Below are positions 23,379-34,271 of a stretch of 64,000 nucleotides of DNA, in pieces; position 1 is the first letter of the stretch; each line of letters starts with the position of its first letter. Below the pieces are notes generated by a model, which did no database searches, was not told where the DNA came from, and was given only the letters and a program-made list of their open reading frames with translations. The stretch is from positions 46,500,964-46,564,963 of the forward strand of contig NC_080044.1 of NCBI RefSeq assembly GCF_012489685.1. The letters run 5' to 3'. Origin of the DNA: Lotus japonicus (Eukaryota; Streptophyta; Magnoliopsida; Fabales; Fabaceae). Position numbers and translations under genes: made by a program.

Positions 23379-24146
23379 TTTGTCTTTTGGTCGCAATTTT
23401 TTTTGAAAAGGTACGCTTCAACCTATGTTGACTCAGTTTGGATGGAAGAGGTTCCCCCCGTTGCGGTCCATTTTGTGAACGTTGATGTATTGGCTTCATT
23501 ACCCACTATTTCTTAATTCCATAGGAGGATGCTTTCAAGAAGAAGAAAAAAAAGAATACCCTTATACATGCAAGAAATCTACCAATTTTGGTATATTTAC
23601 ACTCATTTTTTTCGTTTATTCTATTTTTACATTTTCTCTCATCTTCCTATCTCATTGCTCAACATATCTTCTCTTTTTTTTTTTCTTTCTTATATCACTC
23701 AAAATGGACTCATAGTCCAAGCTTCATCCGTGGAAATCTTTCCCTTTAACTCTTCGGGGGGCTTTAGGAATAAAGAGGAATGAGGATAATTGTGGGAAAT
23801 GGTGATAAAAATGGCCTTTGGAATTGGAATGGGATAAGGTGGATAAGCACTTAAAAGTCCTCTTTTGTACAAAAAGATACCATATGCTTTTATGAACAGG
23901 AATATACCCAACTTTCCAGCTTGGAAGCATTCCCACGTCGGTTATCCCGGTAAATATGTTACCGGTTTTCCAAATTGGAGTTTGGACCAAGATTTGGGTC
24001 TTGGGATGCCTTTGGATCATCATATCAGGTTTGAGAGATATGAATAGTTTAACTTGCTTGAAAACTATTCCTTTCCCAATAAAAATCTTGTTTGAAATGA
24101 GGAAAAACACCTCTTTTTGCATGTGTTTTCACAAGATCCAATTTCC
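23379..24146. other. Unassigned intergenic DNA
   Basis: Open frames occur on both strands (for example minus 23724-24122), but none resembles a protein family and composition is not coding-like. The repeated cattcc/ggaatg wording near 23800-23950 suggests an old MITE, though no terminal repeats could be paired. Confidence 0.35.
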
Positions 24147-24282
24147 GAAGGTTAGCTCAAGTGGTAAGAGTTAGGGGACATAAGGGTGGGAGGGGAAGGT
24201 TCAGGGTTCGAATCCTGGAAAGGAACTTTGAAGAGAATTTCTAACTTACTAACAACTAACCACTAACATTTATCTATAAAAA
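24147..24282 (+). mobile_element. tRNA-derived SINE
   Basis: It starts with box A (gttagctcaagtggtaagag) and has box B (ggttcgaatcc) about 50 nt downstream, then an unrelated body ending in a short A-rich tail (taaaaaaaacg near 24276-24286). A diverged copy lies at 20703. Confidence 0.7.
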
Positions 24283-24829
24283 AAACGAGAGGTAAATTAT
24301 GAAAAAATTCAGAATTATTGCGATATAAACAATTACATCATATATATATATATACAATAATTGAAAAACCTATATCTCAGTGTTATGAAAAATATATACT
24401 TTGCATACTTTAATTTTTGTATTGTCTAAATCAAAACTAAACAAACTAAAAACAATACATCCATATAAATTTAGACATGTTTGAGTAGTCAACTACATTT
24501 TATATTCTTCATAGACGACTACTATAAATTAAATATGATTTCATGTATTTGATTTTATTAGAGGGGTGGCAAGAAATATGATTAATCAATCTATTTCTAC
24601 CCTATCATGATAATTATGGGGAGAAAGAAAGAAACACTAAATACAATAGTTTATATTATCAATAAAGTGTCAACTAAAGTCGCTGCTAAAATACCTTATG
24701 AACTATGGACATAGTTAAAAATCTAGTCTTAAGCACTTCCATGTCTTCGGGTGTCTAGCTAAAGCAAGACATATATAGGTCTCAAGAAAAGATCACACTT
24801 GACGTCTTCTTGAGTTATCACTTATCATA

Positions 24830-25290
24830 AAGAAACTATATTGACGGTTTGATGGTGAAGGGTTTCACGGGCAGTTGTGGTGGAGCGCTGAGGAATAATA
24901 TAGGTAATTGGGTATCTGGTTTTTGTAAAAACGTACTTAGGTAATTTTGCTTCTACAAATGTTCACCTTTCAAAGTTGTGGCTTGTGTGTTTACAGCTAT
25001 AGGTATCATGCTTGTTTGGATATCTTTTAAATTTTCATTTAGAGAGACTCGTTTGAGGCTATTCAGCTTATCATATTTGACACAGAAGAAGCACATATAT
25101 ATATGTACATTGATTTAATTCAACCTATCTAGCAAATGCTGAACACACTTCTCTTTTGATACTCTCGAATGGAGAGTGTCACCGATTGATGGTTGAGGGT
25201 TATCCAGACTGCATCCTCTCTTTTGATTTTTTTCTCGTGCTTAGCTTAGTTTTTTCGAGGGTTAGTTAATCCCTCAATTCTACCAAAAGA
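24830..25290 (+). pseudogene. LINE RNase H fragment
   Basis: A frame starting near 24850 reads VKGFTGSCGGALRNNIGNWV and SGFCKNV, which matches the first strands of the RNase H domain of plant LINEs. The remainder is broken by stops. The tail at about 25200-25300 (ttttttctcgtgcttagc and a wording resembling LINE 3' ends) fits a 3' end. Confidence 0.5.
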
Positions 25291-25726
25291 AAAATAAAAC
25301 TATCATTATTAATAGTGTTCTTTTTACATTGTCTCATTAATCAATTGAAGTATAAGGTGTTTCTTATTTCACGGACTGAGAATGATTTCATCCTCCTCGG
25401 ATTGAAGCAAGAAGCACCTTATGCTTCAATTGAATGAAATTTGTCACGAAATACTTTGTACATATACTCTACTGGCTTATTGCACGGATATTCATTTTCG
25501 ACTTCCTAGAAAAACCTGTTTTCTTAAAGACAAATGTAAAAAATTAACAATTTGCTTAGTTGCTTTCAAATGATATATGATGATTAGGTGTACAGTGGCC
25601 AGACCGATGAGATAGAATTTTTATTATTTTATGTCTTGCCACTTGTCAAGGGTACTAATCGAAATGGATAAGTTGCGAATGCATATCAATATTATCTTCT
25701 TTAATATTTTATTCGGGTTGTCTAAA

Positions 25727-25908
25727 GAGATTAATTTCTATGCACCGACGGTGTAAATAAGTTTTACACCATCATTCAATCATATCCCTTCATTTTGTTA
25801 GCTCATAATTAATTTTAAAATTAATAAAATCTAAAATAGAAAATGGAAGGTTGTGATTGAATGATGGTGTAAAACTTTTTACACCGTCGGTGCATAGAAA
25901 TTAATCTC
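25727..25908. mobile_element. 182-bp MITE with a 9-bp target duplication
   Basis: Inverted ends of about 65 nt begin gagattaatttctatgcacc and include cgacggtgtaaa; the arms differ by a few bases and one indel. The flanks are a perfect 9-bp duplication, ttgtctaaa (25718-25726 and 25909-25917). The duplication size points to a Mutator-type MITE. The element could fold into a hairpin along most of its length. Confidence 0.92.
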
Positions 25909-26115
25909 TTGTCTAAATGACTCATGATAAAATTTGGGTTAAATAGCTCATCATCCAATCACATTAGAGATAAATGAGTTGGAAATAAATTATTAAATAA
26001 AATATAGAAATTTCGAAAACAACAATGATATAGAGCGACATGGTGTTAGCAACAACACTGGCAAGGGGTTGTAGACGATGACACTCGACAACCCATTTCG
26101 AGCCCTCTCTCTCTT

Positions 26116-26160
26116 TCTCTATATATCTATATCTATATCTATATCTATATCTATATCTGT
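26116..26160. repeat. (ATCTAT)n microsatellite
   Basis: About seven near-perfect copies of a 6-bp unit. Translated frames across it (repeating Ile-Ser or Tyr-Arg) are artefacts. Confidence 0.95.
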
Positions 26161-26832
26161 GTCTGTCTCCTTTCCTCATGAATTGCAACGCTCAAGTCGT
26201 TGTTGTTGCCATGCATCGATAGCTTCTTCGTCGCCGCCCTTCTCCTCATCGTTGCTATCCTCCTTTGTTGGCATCGCAACTCCACGAAAATATGAACATG
26301 CAACAAAAACCAAATCTTAGCATGATCTCAAGATCTCTATGGAGAAGCTCTCTCGCAACTTATCGTCGAAGCTCTCCATGTTGCAAAAGCTTAAGATTAC
26401 TGATTGGTCATGGAAGAGAGACATATGGAGGTTCTAAGCGAGGGCTCATTGGTCATTGAAGGGGAAGGAGGATGGTTGGCCGAAGGTGGTGGTAATGGTG
26501 GCACAAGTGACAAGATCGAGTAGTGGAGATGACTAGATATATACCATGTCAAATAAGTGAACTTGTTTGTAAATAACATTTTTAATTATACATGTGGAGA
26601 TTTAATATTAATTAAATATTACACGTGGACATACCATATTAACTTTTGTAGGCATTTGGCAAGGTCAGCTCAAGTCTACCCTCAAGCTAAGGAGGACTAA
26701 AACCAACATTTCCCTGTACAAAGAGGCAAAAAACAACTTTTTTTTTATGAGGGACAAAACTCAGCACTGACTAATTTTATAGGGACCAAACCATAATTTA
26801 TATCTACCAGCAAGGTAATCCAATTTTTTCTA

Positions 26833-27885
26833 GAGCATTAGTTTTAACACCCCCTCAATTAATCCCCCACCCTCCTTTATGCACCAAAATATCTGAAATG
26901 CCCTTTAAAATTTAATTTCATTCCAAACATATCACTTTTCCTATCTTATCACTACCATCATTTTTGTTTATCACACCACCCTTCCCTTTTACTCTCATCT
27001 CACAGTTTTCTTCGTTGCCACTTTTCACACTTAATATATGTGAAAACATTTCATACATTGTAAGTGTGAACCGATGTATGTTCATTCTCTCTTCACCTTC
27101 TTCCTTTCGTTTTAAGTATTTCACACTCAGTGTGTGGAAAACATTTTCACATTCTTAACACTTGGTTCCTTCACACTCTTGAGGGTGAAATTTGAAAATA
27201 TTTCACACTCTTGAGTGTGAAATGAAAATATAAAAAAATCAATTTTTTTTAAAAATAAAATTATTAACAGTTCAATAACTCACACTCTTGAGTGTGAAAT
27301 TTGAAAATGTTTCACACATTTGAGTGTGAAATTTAATTATTAAAAACTAAATATTTAAAATTAAAAATAAAATTCTTAACACTTGATTCTTTCACACTCT
27401 TAAGTGTGAAATTTGAAAAGATTTCACACTCTTGAGTGTGAAATGAAAATTATAAAAAAAAATTAAAAAATTATTAACAGCTCAATAACTCACACTCTTG
27501 AGTGTGAAATTTGAAAATGTTTCACATACTTGAGTGTGAAATCTAATTCTAAAGAAACGAAAAATTTAAAATTGAAAATAAAGTCCATTCACACTACTGA
27601 TCTTGAGTGCGAAACTGAATTATGTTTCACACCTTTGAGTGTGAAACACAATTGTGCGAATTGAGTATCTTTATTCTCTCTTCATCTTCTTCCTTTCGTT
27701 TTAAGCGTTTCACACTTAGTGAGTGTGAAATATTTTCACACACATTGAGTGTGAAAATGTTTCACACTTAGTATGTGTGAAAATACTATCACCCTTTGAC
27801 TATCTCTTTATAAGAGAGGGTATTAAGGGAATTTAGAAAATAAAAAGGATGTGAGATTAATAAGGGGGTGTTAAAACTAATGCTC
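26833..27885. mobile_element. TIR element filled with short palindromes
   Basis: The ends are inverted: gagcattagttttaacacccc at 26833 is the exact reverse complement of the last bases before 27885, and weaker similarity runs on for another 25 nt. Flanks share only a T-run, so the target duplication is unclear and the superfamily open. The interior has no coding capacity. It carries about fifteen copies of a hairpin of the form tttcacactc-n-gagtgtgaaa. Confidence 0.75.
27010..27785. repeat. Array of about 15 palindromes, tttcacactc/gagtgtgaaa
   Basis: Perfect or near-perfect 20-23-nt palindromes occur near 27015, 27120, 27168, 27200, 27280, 27310, 27390, 27420, 27490, 27520, 27590, 27625, 27705, 27735 and 27760. 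They come in pairs separated by about 8-15 nt. A higher-order period of about 209 nt is visible (the block at 27275 recurs at 27485). Only the two arms are conserved; spacers are AT-rich. Confidence 0.9.
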
Positions 27886-28408
27886 TTTTTTAAGATTATT
27901 TAGACAACTTCTAAAAATATAAAGCACAATTGCCTTAATCAAATCCTGTAAGAATAGGTTTTCAAAAAAAAAAAATCCTGTAAGAATATCACATCAAAAT
28001 ATCCCATTATTTGTTTCTCTTTTTACATAAAAAAGTCTAATTATCTTGATACGTAACTGTTGAAAAAAAGCACACAACCCTATCACGCAAAGCTGAAGAA
28101 GGTACACAACTCTATCTTAACCCGCGAAGCACTGGATCAACGCCCTGTTTTATCCACGACAAGATAAATGGATAGTGTTGAGTTGTTAACCTCCTCTCTT
28201 TCTATCCCATCTGCGAAAGCCTAGGGAGACCAAACCAAAAACCTTAAAAAATAAAAATAAAAAAAAAACCAAAATTAAGACACAAAATCCATTCAGTACT
28301 TCTCTAACCTTAAAACCCTCAAAAATTTCCATGTGTCGGAACCTGTGATTCGGATCCCAACAACACAGTCCCTTCCTTCCCTCGTTCGATCCGCTTCGGA
28401 ACGCCGCC

Positions 28409-31400
28409 ATGACCCGGCGATGCTCGCATTGCAGCCATGGTGGCCACAACGCCAGGACCTGCCCCAACCGCGGAGTCAAGCTTTTCGGTGTCCGATTGAC
28501 TGATGGCTCGATCCGGAAGAGTGCTAGTATGGGTAATCTCACCCACTACACTGGCTCCGGGTCTGGACCTCTTCTTGGTGGGTCCAATAACCCTGATTCT
28601 CCCGGTGAAACCCCTGATCACGCCGCCGCTGCTGACGGTTACGCCTCTGAGGATTTTGTTCCTGGCTCTTCTTCTAGCTCCCGTGAAAGAAAAAAGGGTT
28701 TGATTCCTTACCCTTTTAATTTTGCTTCAGTGTTGTTTTTGTGAATTGCATGCGAGTTTTTAGGCTTTGTTTGGATTAATTGTGTGATCTTAGTTTTGTG
28801 TTTTTTTGGCTGGTGTCACTGTGGGAATAACTAGAGAGGAAAGGTGCAGGTTAGCTTTATTAGAGATTGTCTTTTTTAGGTGAATTATTGCAATTTTTGT
28901 ACCACATGCTTGGCTGGATAGATTTTGAATCGGAACTTCATTCAATGTTTGGTGGACAATGAAATTGATGGATGGAGTTATTGATCTCAACTCACGTGCT
29001 TTAAAAACAAGTTTCTCTTTCTCATATAACTCAATGAAGTTTCTAATCATTATGGTGTCTGTCCAAGTTTTTTTTCTGTGACCCTTTGAGAAATGTACAG
29101 GTTAATGAACTCTTTAGCCCAGTGAACAACTTGTGTATTAAGGGGTAAAAGATCATTCTGCCTAGTTTCGAATGGATTATTGTTTGCTTACTTTGGATGT
29201 GTATCCTAATTATGGGGGCATGTGGTGTAGGTCGTATGCATATATTTCACTATATCAGCTATATGGAGATTGGAGATTGCTGCCATAGCTGTTAACTAGT
29301 ATGTTTATTTAAAAAGATAGATACCTGTTAGTTCAAATAGGTTTGTGTAAGTTTAACAGGCATTGAATGCCAAATCTATATGACTATATTGATGATTGAT
29401 GTGCTACTTGTGCTGTGTGTTTCCCCCGACACCAATGAGGCAATAAGCCAACCTCTGCAGTACTTGTAGTGGGTTGAATGGCTTACCTGACCCTTATGGC
29501 CAAGACCAAGGTTAACGTGACAGAATTCCACGTCCTGCACTCGGGAAGTGCCCAGAAAACTTGGGGGGTGAACATGGCCGTCTCTGGCCTCCTTGTCGCA
29601 GCAGACCACAGCCATGTACAAAGGGAGTGGAGACCAGTAGTATACAGGGAATTCTCTTTATTTACAGTAGAACAGGAAAGTTTATTGGTATCTAGACTCT
29701 TAAGAACTTATTTTGGCTCATGGAGTTGTAGGATTGACCCGCTTACAATTCACAAAGCATGTACAATTGTTGCTACCAATTACAAATAGTATATTGTCCC
29801 ATATAGAAACTCCGGCAGAAAAAGTCACGGCACAGATTCAACTTTATAGGTCTTTGTTTGGTCCACACTGTAACCACAGTTGATATCTTGGCTAGGTTGG
29901 TTACCTATTCCCCCCTACACCCTACACATCCACCCGTAAAAAGTTTTTGAACATTTTTAAAACCAGGGGAGGGGGAGTTTACCATGTGATTCTTTGAGTC
30001 ATGTTATTCTTCTTCAATTGATTCCTTGATAAAATCAAGGATACACATGGTGGAGCAGTTGTTAGATTTTGTAAAATCTAGTTTCACTATTGGGATGGAC
30101 ATGGGTTTATGGGGGGTGGGAATTGGTCGAATGACTCATAAGGGGCCTTTTCCAAGTCTCTGATAAGTTTGGGGCTTGTGAAAAGGTTTATTTATTTATT
30201 ATTTATAGCTAATTTAAATTTTATTAAGTCTTACAAAATTTATAAATTATGTTTATGTATTTCATACATGATGTATTTGTTATATGTTATATATATTTGA
30301 AAACTTAAGAGTTTAAATTTCTTGGTCTATTTGAAAACTTTTATGTAATTTGAGACTTTAAGTAGGCTTGGCTATCAGGCAAAACTAGACTTTCGTATTT
30401 GCACAAAAGGGCCAGGTTGGTCCCAAATATAAAAAGGCTATGAGAGGAATTATGCTAGGCTATGGCTGGTGTTTAGCAGAACAGGTCCAGCCCTATTGAA
30501 GCTAAATTTAGCCTAGCTTATTCTACCTAATAATATGTAAGCATTAGCCGAATCTGCATTTTTTTATGATTATTTCATAGTTTTATCACATAGCTTCCAA
30601 GAGGCTCACAAATATGTAATTGTAACTTGTCTAACTTTTTTTTTATAAGCAATCATGTATATTAAAAACTAGCACAAGGGGTGCTAGAACCCAAAGCAAC
30701 AATACAAAACAGAAATTCCCAAAGCAATAGAGATAAACTCCAGTGCACAAGGGAAAACATGAAGGTAACGAGCGAAACAAAGACAGCTAAGAAAACTAAA
30801 TGCAGCAGCTACCAGACCCAATTTAGTAGATTCAAGAGAATCACTAAAACCCATCATTTCAAGGAGAGGAATCAGCTCCCTCCCTTTACCCAATCATTGG
30901 TCAGATGCCACCAAGACATGCCATTGGATTAGTTAACCATTCAAACATAGATGAGTTAAAAGCCTTGCTTTTCGCGAACAGCCATTTCCATGCTGTCTAA
31001 CTTACTTCCTCCTCTAGTGCTGTTGTGTAAGTATTTGCTGAATATGTATTCTGTAGTGTTCTTTTCACATTACACTTAGCTCCAATAAGGCTTTCAAATC
31101 TTAAATGCTGACAAGCCTAACATATTTAATTTATGATCCATTTATGGCCCAACTTGGAAAATCTTTTATGTTGCAGTTTTTCAAGGTTTTATTAATAAGT
31201 TCTTATATGCAGGCACTCCATGGACTGAGGAGGAACACAGAATGTTTTTACTTGGATTGCAGAAACTGGGCAAAGGTGATTGGCGTGGAATTGCAAGGAA
31301 CTATGTTATTTCAAGGACACCTACTCAAGTGGCCAGTCATGCTCAGAAATATTTCATCAGGCAAAGCAATGTGTCTAGGAGAAAGAGACGGTCCAGCTTG

Positions 31401-32359
31401 TTTGATATTGTTGCAGATGATGTTTGTACCCTTATTGGAAATACTATGCGTGAAACATGTGTTTCTTTCACATCAATATGCATATAATGAAATTGACGCA
31501 TCATAACCTGCTCATTGCCATCAATAAGATTTTCAAAATGTGTTTCTTTGAATATAATATGACCTGTTTGGCTTCTGTTATGACAAAGTTAATCTCATGC
31601 ATACATTGGTTGTAATTTGTGAAAATTGTCCATTTCCTTTCTTCTTCACCAGCTCTGACAATTTTGGATATTGACTGCCCCATTCTGCATTCAGATAATG
31701 ATTATATAGACCATTTATAAAACCACAGCTCTAGGGTAGTTTGTATTCTTTGAAATCTCCATTATTGGAAATATGTGACTCTTCTTGCTCTTTTACCTTG
31801 GAGCATTCTCATTTTTCTGGGTTTCCTGTTTATGTTGATTTTGTAGGCGTCCGACACTCCAATGGTAGAGCAAGACTTCTTGTCAGCTAATCAGCTACAG
31901 ACTGAAACAGAAGGCAATAACCCTTTGCCTGCTCCTCCTCCCATTGATGAAGAGTGTGAATCCATGGATTCCACAAACTCAATAGATGGAGACTCTGCCC
32001 TGTTAAAGCCCGACACTCCAATACCGCCAACCTACCCGGTGTTATATCCTGCATATTATCCTCCATTCTACCCGTATCCTCTGCCTTATTGGTCTGGATA
32101 CAGTCCTGCAGAGCCCCCAAAGAAAGAGGAGACACATGAAGTGGTGAAGCCAACTGCGGTGCTTTCCAAAAGCCCAATCAATGTGGATGAACTTGTCGGC
32201 ATGTCAAAACTGAGTTTGGGAGACTCCATTGGTGACTCTGGCCCCTCCTCTCTGTCTCGAAAACTCGTCGAAGAAGGACCTTCCAGACAATCAGCTTTTC
32301 ATGCTACTCCAGCATGTGGCAGTTCAAATATAAATGGCAGTGTCATACATGCAGTTTAA
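28409..32359 (+). CDS. KUA1: MYB-related (SHAQKYF) repressor, KUA1/MYBS3 type, 3 exons
   Basis: Exons 28409-28697, 31213-31421 and 31847-32359 give 1011 nt and 336 aa. Residues C5, C8, H13 and C18 form an N-terminal CX2CX4HX4C zinc knuckle. A conserved segment [20 protein letters not shown] follows, then a serine-rich linker. A single MYB repeat begins [19 protein letters not shown] and ends in SHAQKYF (138-144), then RRKRRSSLF, a likely nuclear signal. The C-terminal part is proline/tyrosine-rich (residues about 215-240), with a conserved [14 protein letters not shown]. These nuclear factors bind TATCCA-type elements and usually repress; Arabidopsis KUA1 represses peroxidase genes and controls leaf cell growth. 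The start is fixed by the conserved MTRRCSHC. No lesions are seen. Intron 1 is 2.5 kb. The orthology call is from memory of the family. Confidence 0.94.
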
Positions 32360-34271
32360 GAACTGTTCTGGGAGCGTTATGAAAATCAATATGTGGTCTT
32401 GTGCATCATATATCTGGATGTGAGATAAGATAACCTTAGTATTTTTCTTCTTTTACAGCTATTAACCTAGTTTGTTTATTTGCTGGTAGGCAGTAGCATC
32501 TAGGAATTACTTGGGTCTAAACTATGTTTGTTAGTAATTTCATTTCTCAGGGTTGTGTAATGTAAAGTTGGTTGTGCAGTTTGACAACCTCTAGCAAGTT
32601 GTGCTTCCTTTTAAGTACTGGATTAGAATGTTCAAGTATTTTTTTTATTTAACCTCGACCTCGCTTGCTAAAATGCATGTTTGGAGATTTTTTTACAACT
32701 GAAGAGACCTTCGTGTGCTCCCCCTCATAACGCAACAGTGGTATTAGAGTCGAGTCGAGTGTGAGACCTTGGTAATCGATAGTTTCTGCTGAGGGGAGTA
32801 TGCATGGTAATGCGGTAACTCAGACTTGAGGGAGATAATGTTGAGAAAAATGAAGTGATTATATAAGAGATAACCCAAGATTTTAATGTCTTAAGGTTTT
32901 GAGTAAAAATGTGGTGTTATTCTCTCGATAATTCTTTGTTAGCCCAATGTGGTTTGTAGGGAGACTTCCATACCCCTTTTATGATGCACAATTGTGCTTT
33001 AGTGATGGGAATGGAGTGTGTTGGGCAATGATGGAGTGGAAGGTGCAAGACACTTGCAACAATATTGAAGAGTGTAGGTTGCTGGTAGCGGGGAAGTGTG
33101 ATGGCCTGGTGGGACCCAATGACAATAGAGGCACTAGAGAGAGCCATGTTGCAAAAGAGGGTGTTTGACGGTGGCAGTGTTGTTGGAAAATGTTGGTGAT
33201 AAAATGTTGAGTGGTGGTGAGGATGAAAATGGTGATGGAAGATGTTGGATAGTGATAGTGGTTTTTGTTTTTTTAATCAATAGTGGTGAATGTTGAAAGA
33301 GGAGATGGAGAAAAACAACGACAACAGATTTGTGGCACATTTTTTAACTTAAACCATAATTCAATGTTTTTTTAAAGTTAGCCTGAAATTATTTTGAAGC
33401 TAAGTGAAAATCACTTCAGTTTCATTTTTTTCAATTACAATTTGTTTTAAATTTTATATAAAAATTTACAATCACCTTAAACATGTCCTAGGCTATTTGA
33501 GTACTTGTTATGGACATTTTGAAGTTCTTTTGTCTAGTTAGGTTGATGGAAGTAGATGCATGTCACGGTGTTTTGTTTGCTTGTAAAAGTTGTTGTGGTT
33601 GGTTTTAGTATTGTGCTTACAATTATTTATGACATGTAAAAATGAGTTTGTTTTTTTTTTTGAACCTTTTTTTTTTAACTATGAAAAACTTACTGAAAAA
33701 TAACTTATTTTAGACAAGCAGATATTTATATTTGTTAATTAATGTCGTAGATAACGTCGATAATAAATAATTAAATATTCATTCATCTCCCGATAACGTC
33801 AACGACCCAAAGATAGTCTCCAATATGCAATTTGCACTCACACACAAGCTTCTAGATTGCAAGAAAAACCACCTACCAATTTGACGAGACAACAATCATT
33901 GATGACGCAAACGGATAGAATATTTTTTTACCAAAATGACAAAATCATAGATAGGATAAAAAAATAATTGTTTATTACTTTTACTTGGAAAGTGCAAAAT
34001 CGTGTGACCAAACGAACAAAAAAAAACTTGTCAAGTAGTAAATCAAGTTGTTGTCTCTATCAAAAGAAGAAAAGGCAAACAGTATAAAATGAAGATCTGG
34101 CGGTAATTTCTGGCGTCATTACATTTGGCGGTGTCGCCACAAAAACAGCAGACCAATTAGCCAATCTCATACTTGTTCTTCTTCTTCTTCCTCTCAAAAC
34201 CAAATCAGAACCGAATAGAGAGTGCTTTACTCTGCAAAAACCACAACCGTTAGGGTTTCAGATCAGCAAAA
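32360..34271. other. Intergenic: MYB 3' flank, repeat debris, ACX1 promoter side
   Basis: The first 300 nt probably hold the MYB 3' untranslated region. Around 32730-32760 a gtggtattagagtcgagtcg stretch resembles a tRNA-Met primer-binding region of a decayed LTR element, with LTR-like sequence after it, but no pair of repeats was found. From 33350 the DNA is AT-rich. The last 150 nt before 34272 are CT-rich and likely the ACX1 5' untranslated region. No gene is supported. Confidence 0.45.

Noticed and set aside
23724..24122. 132-aa minus-strand frame
   Set aside because: No family resemblance, composition typical of intergenic repeats, and overlapping frames on the other strand.
24147..24230. 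Functional tRNA gene
   Set aside because: Box A and box B are present but the arms do not form a cloverleaf, and a second diverged copy with the same tail exists, which points to a SINE.
26078..26188. Ile-Ser and Tyr-Arg repeat proteins
   Set aside because: Both are readings of an (ATCTAT)n microsatellite.
27010..27785. CRISPR-like array of regularly spaced repeats
   Set aside because: The repeats are palindromes in a plant TIR element, spacing is irregular, spacers are AT-rich and related to each other, and no cas genes exist in this eukaryotic DNA.
29376..30932. Small frames in intron 1 of the MYB gene
   Set aside because: They have no recognised domains, and the flanking exons join perfectly by family comparison.
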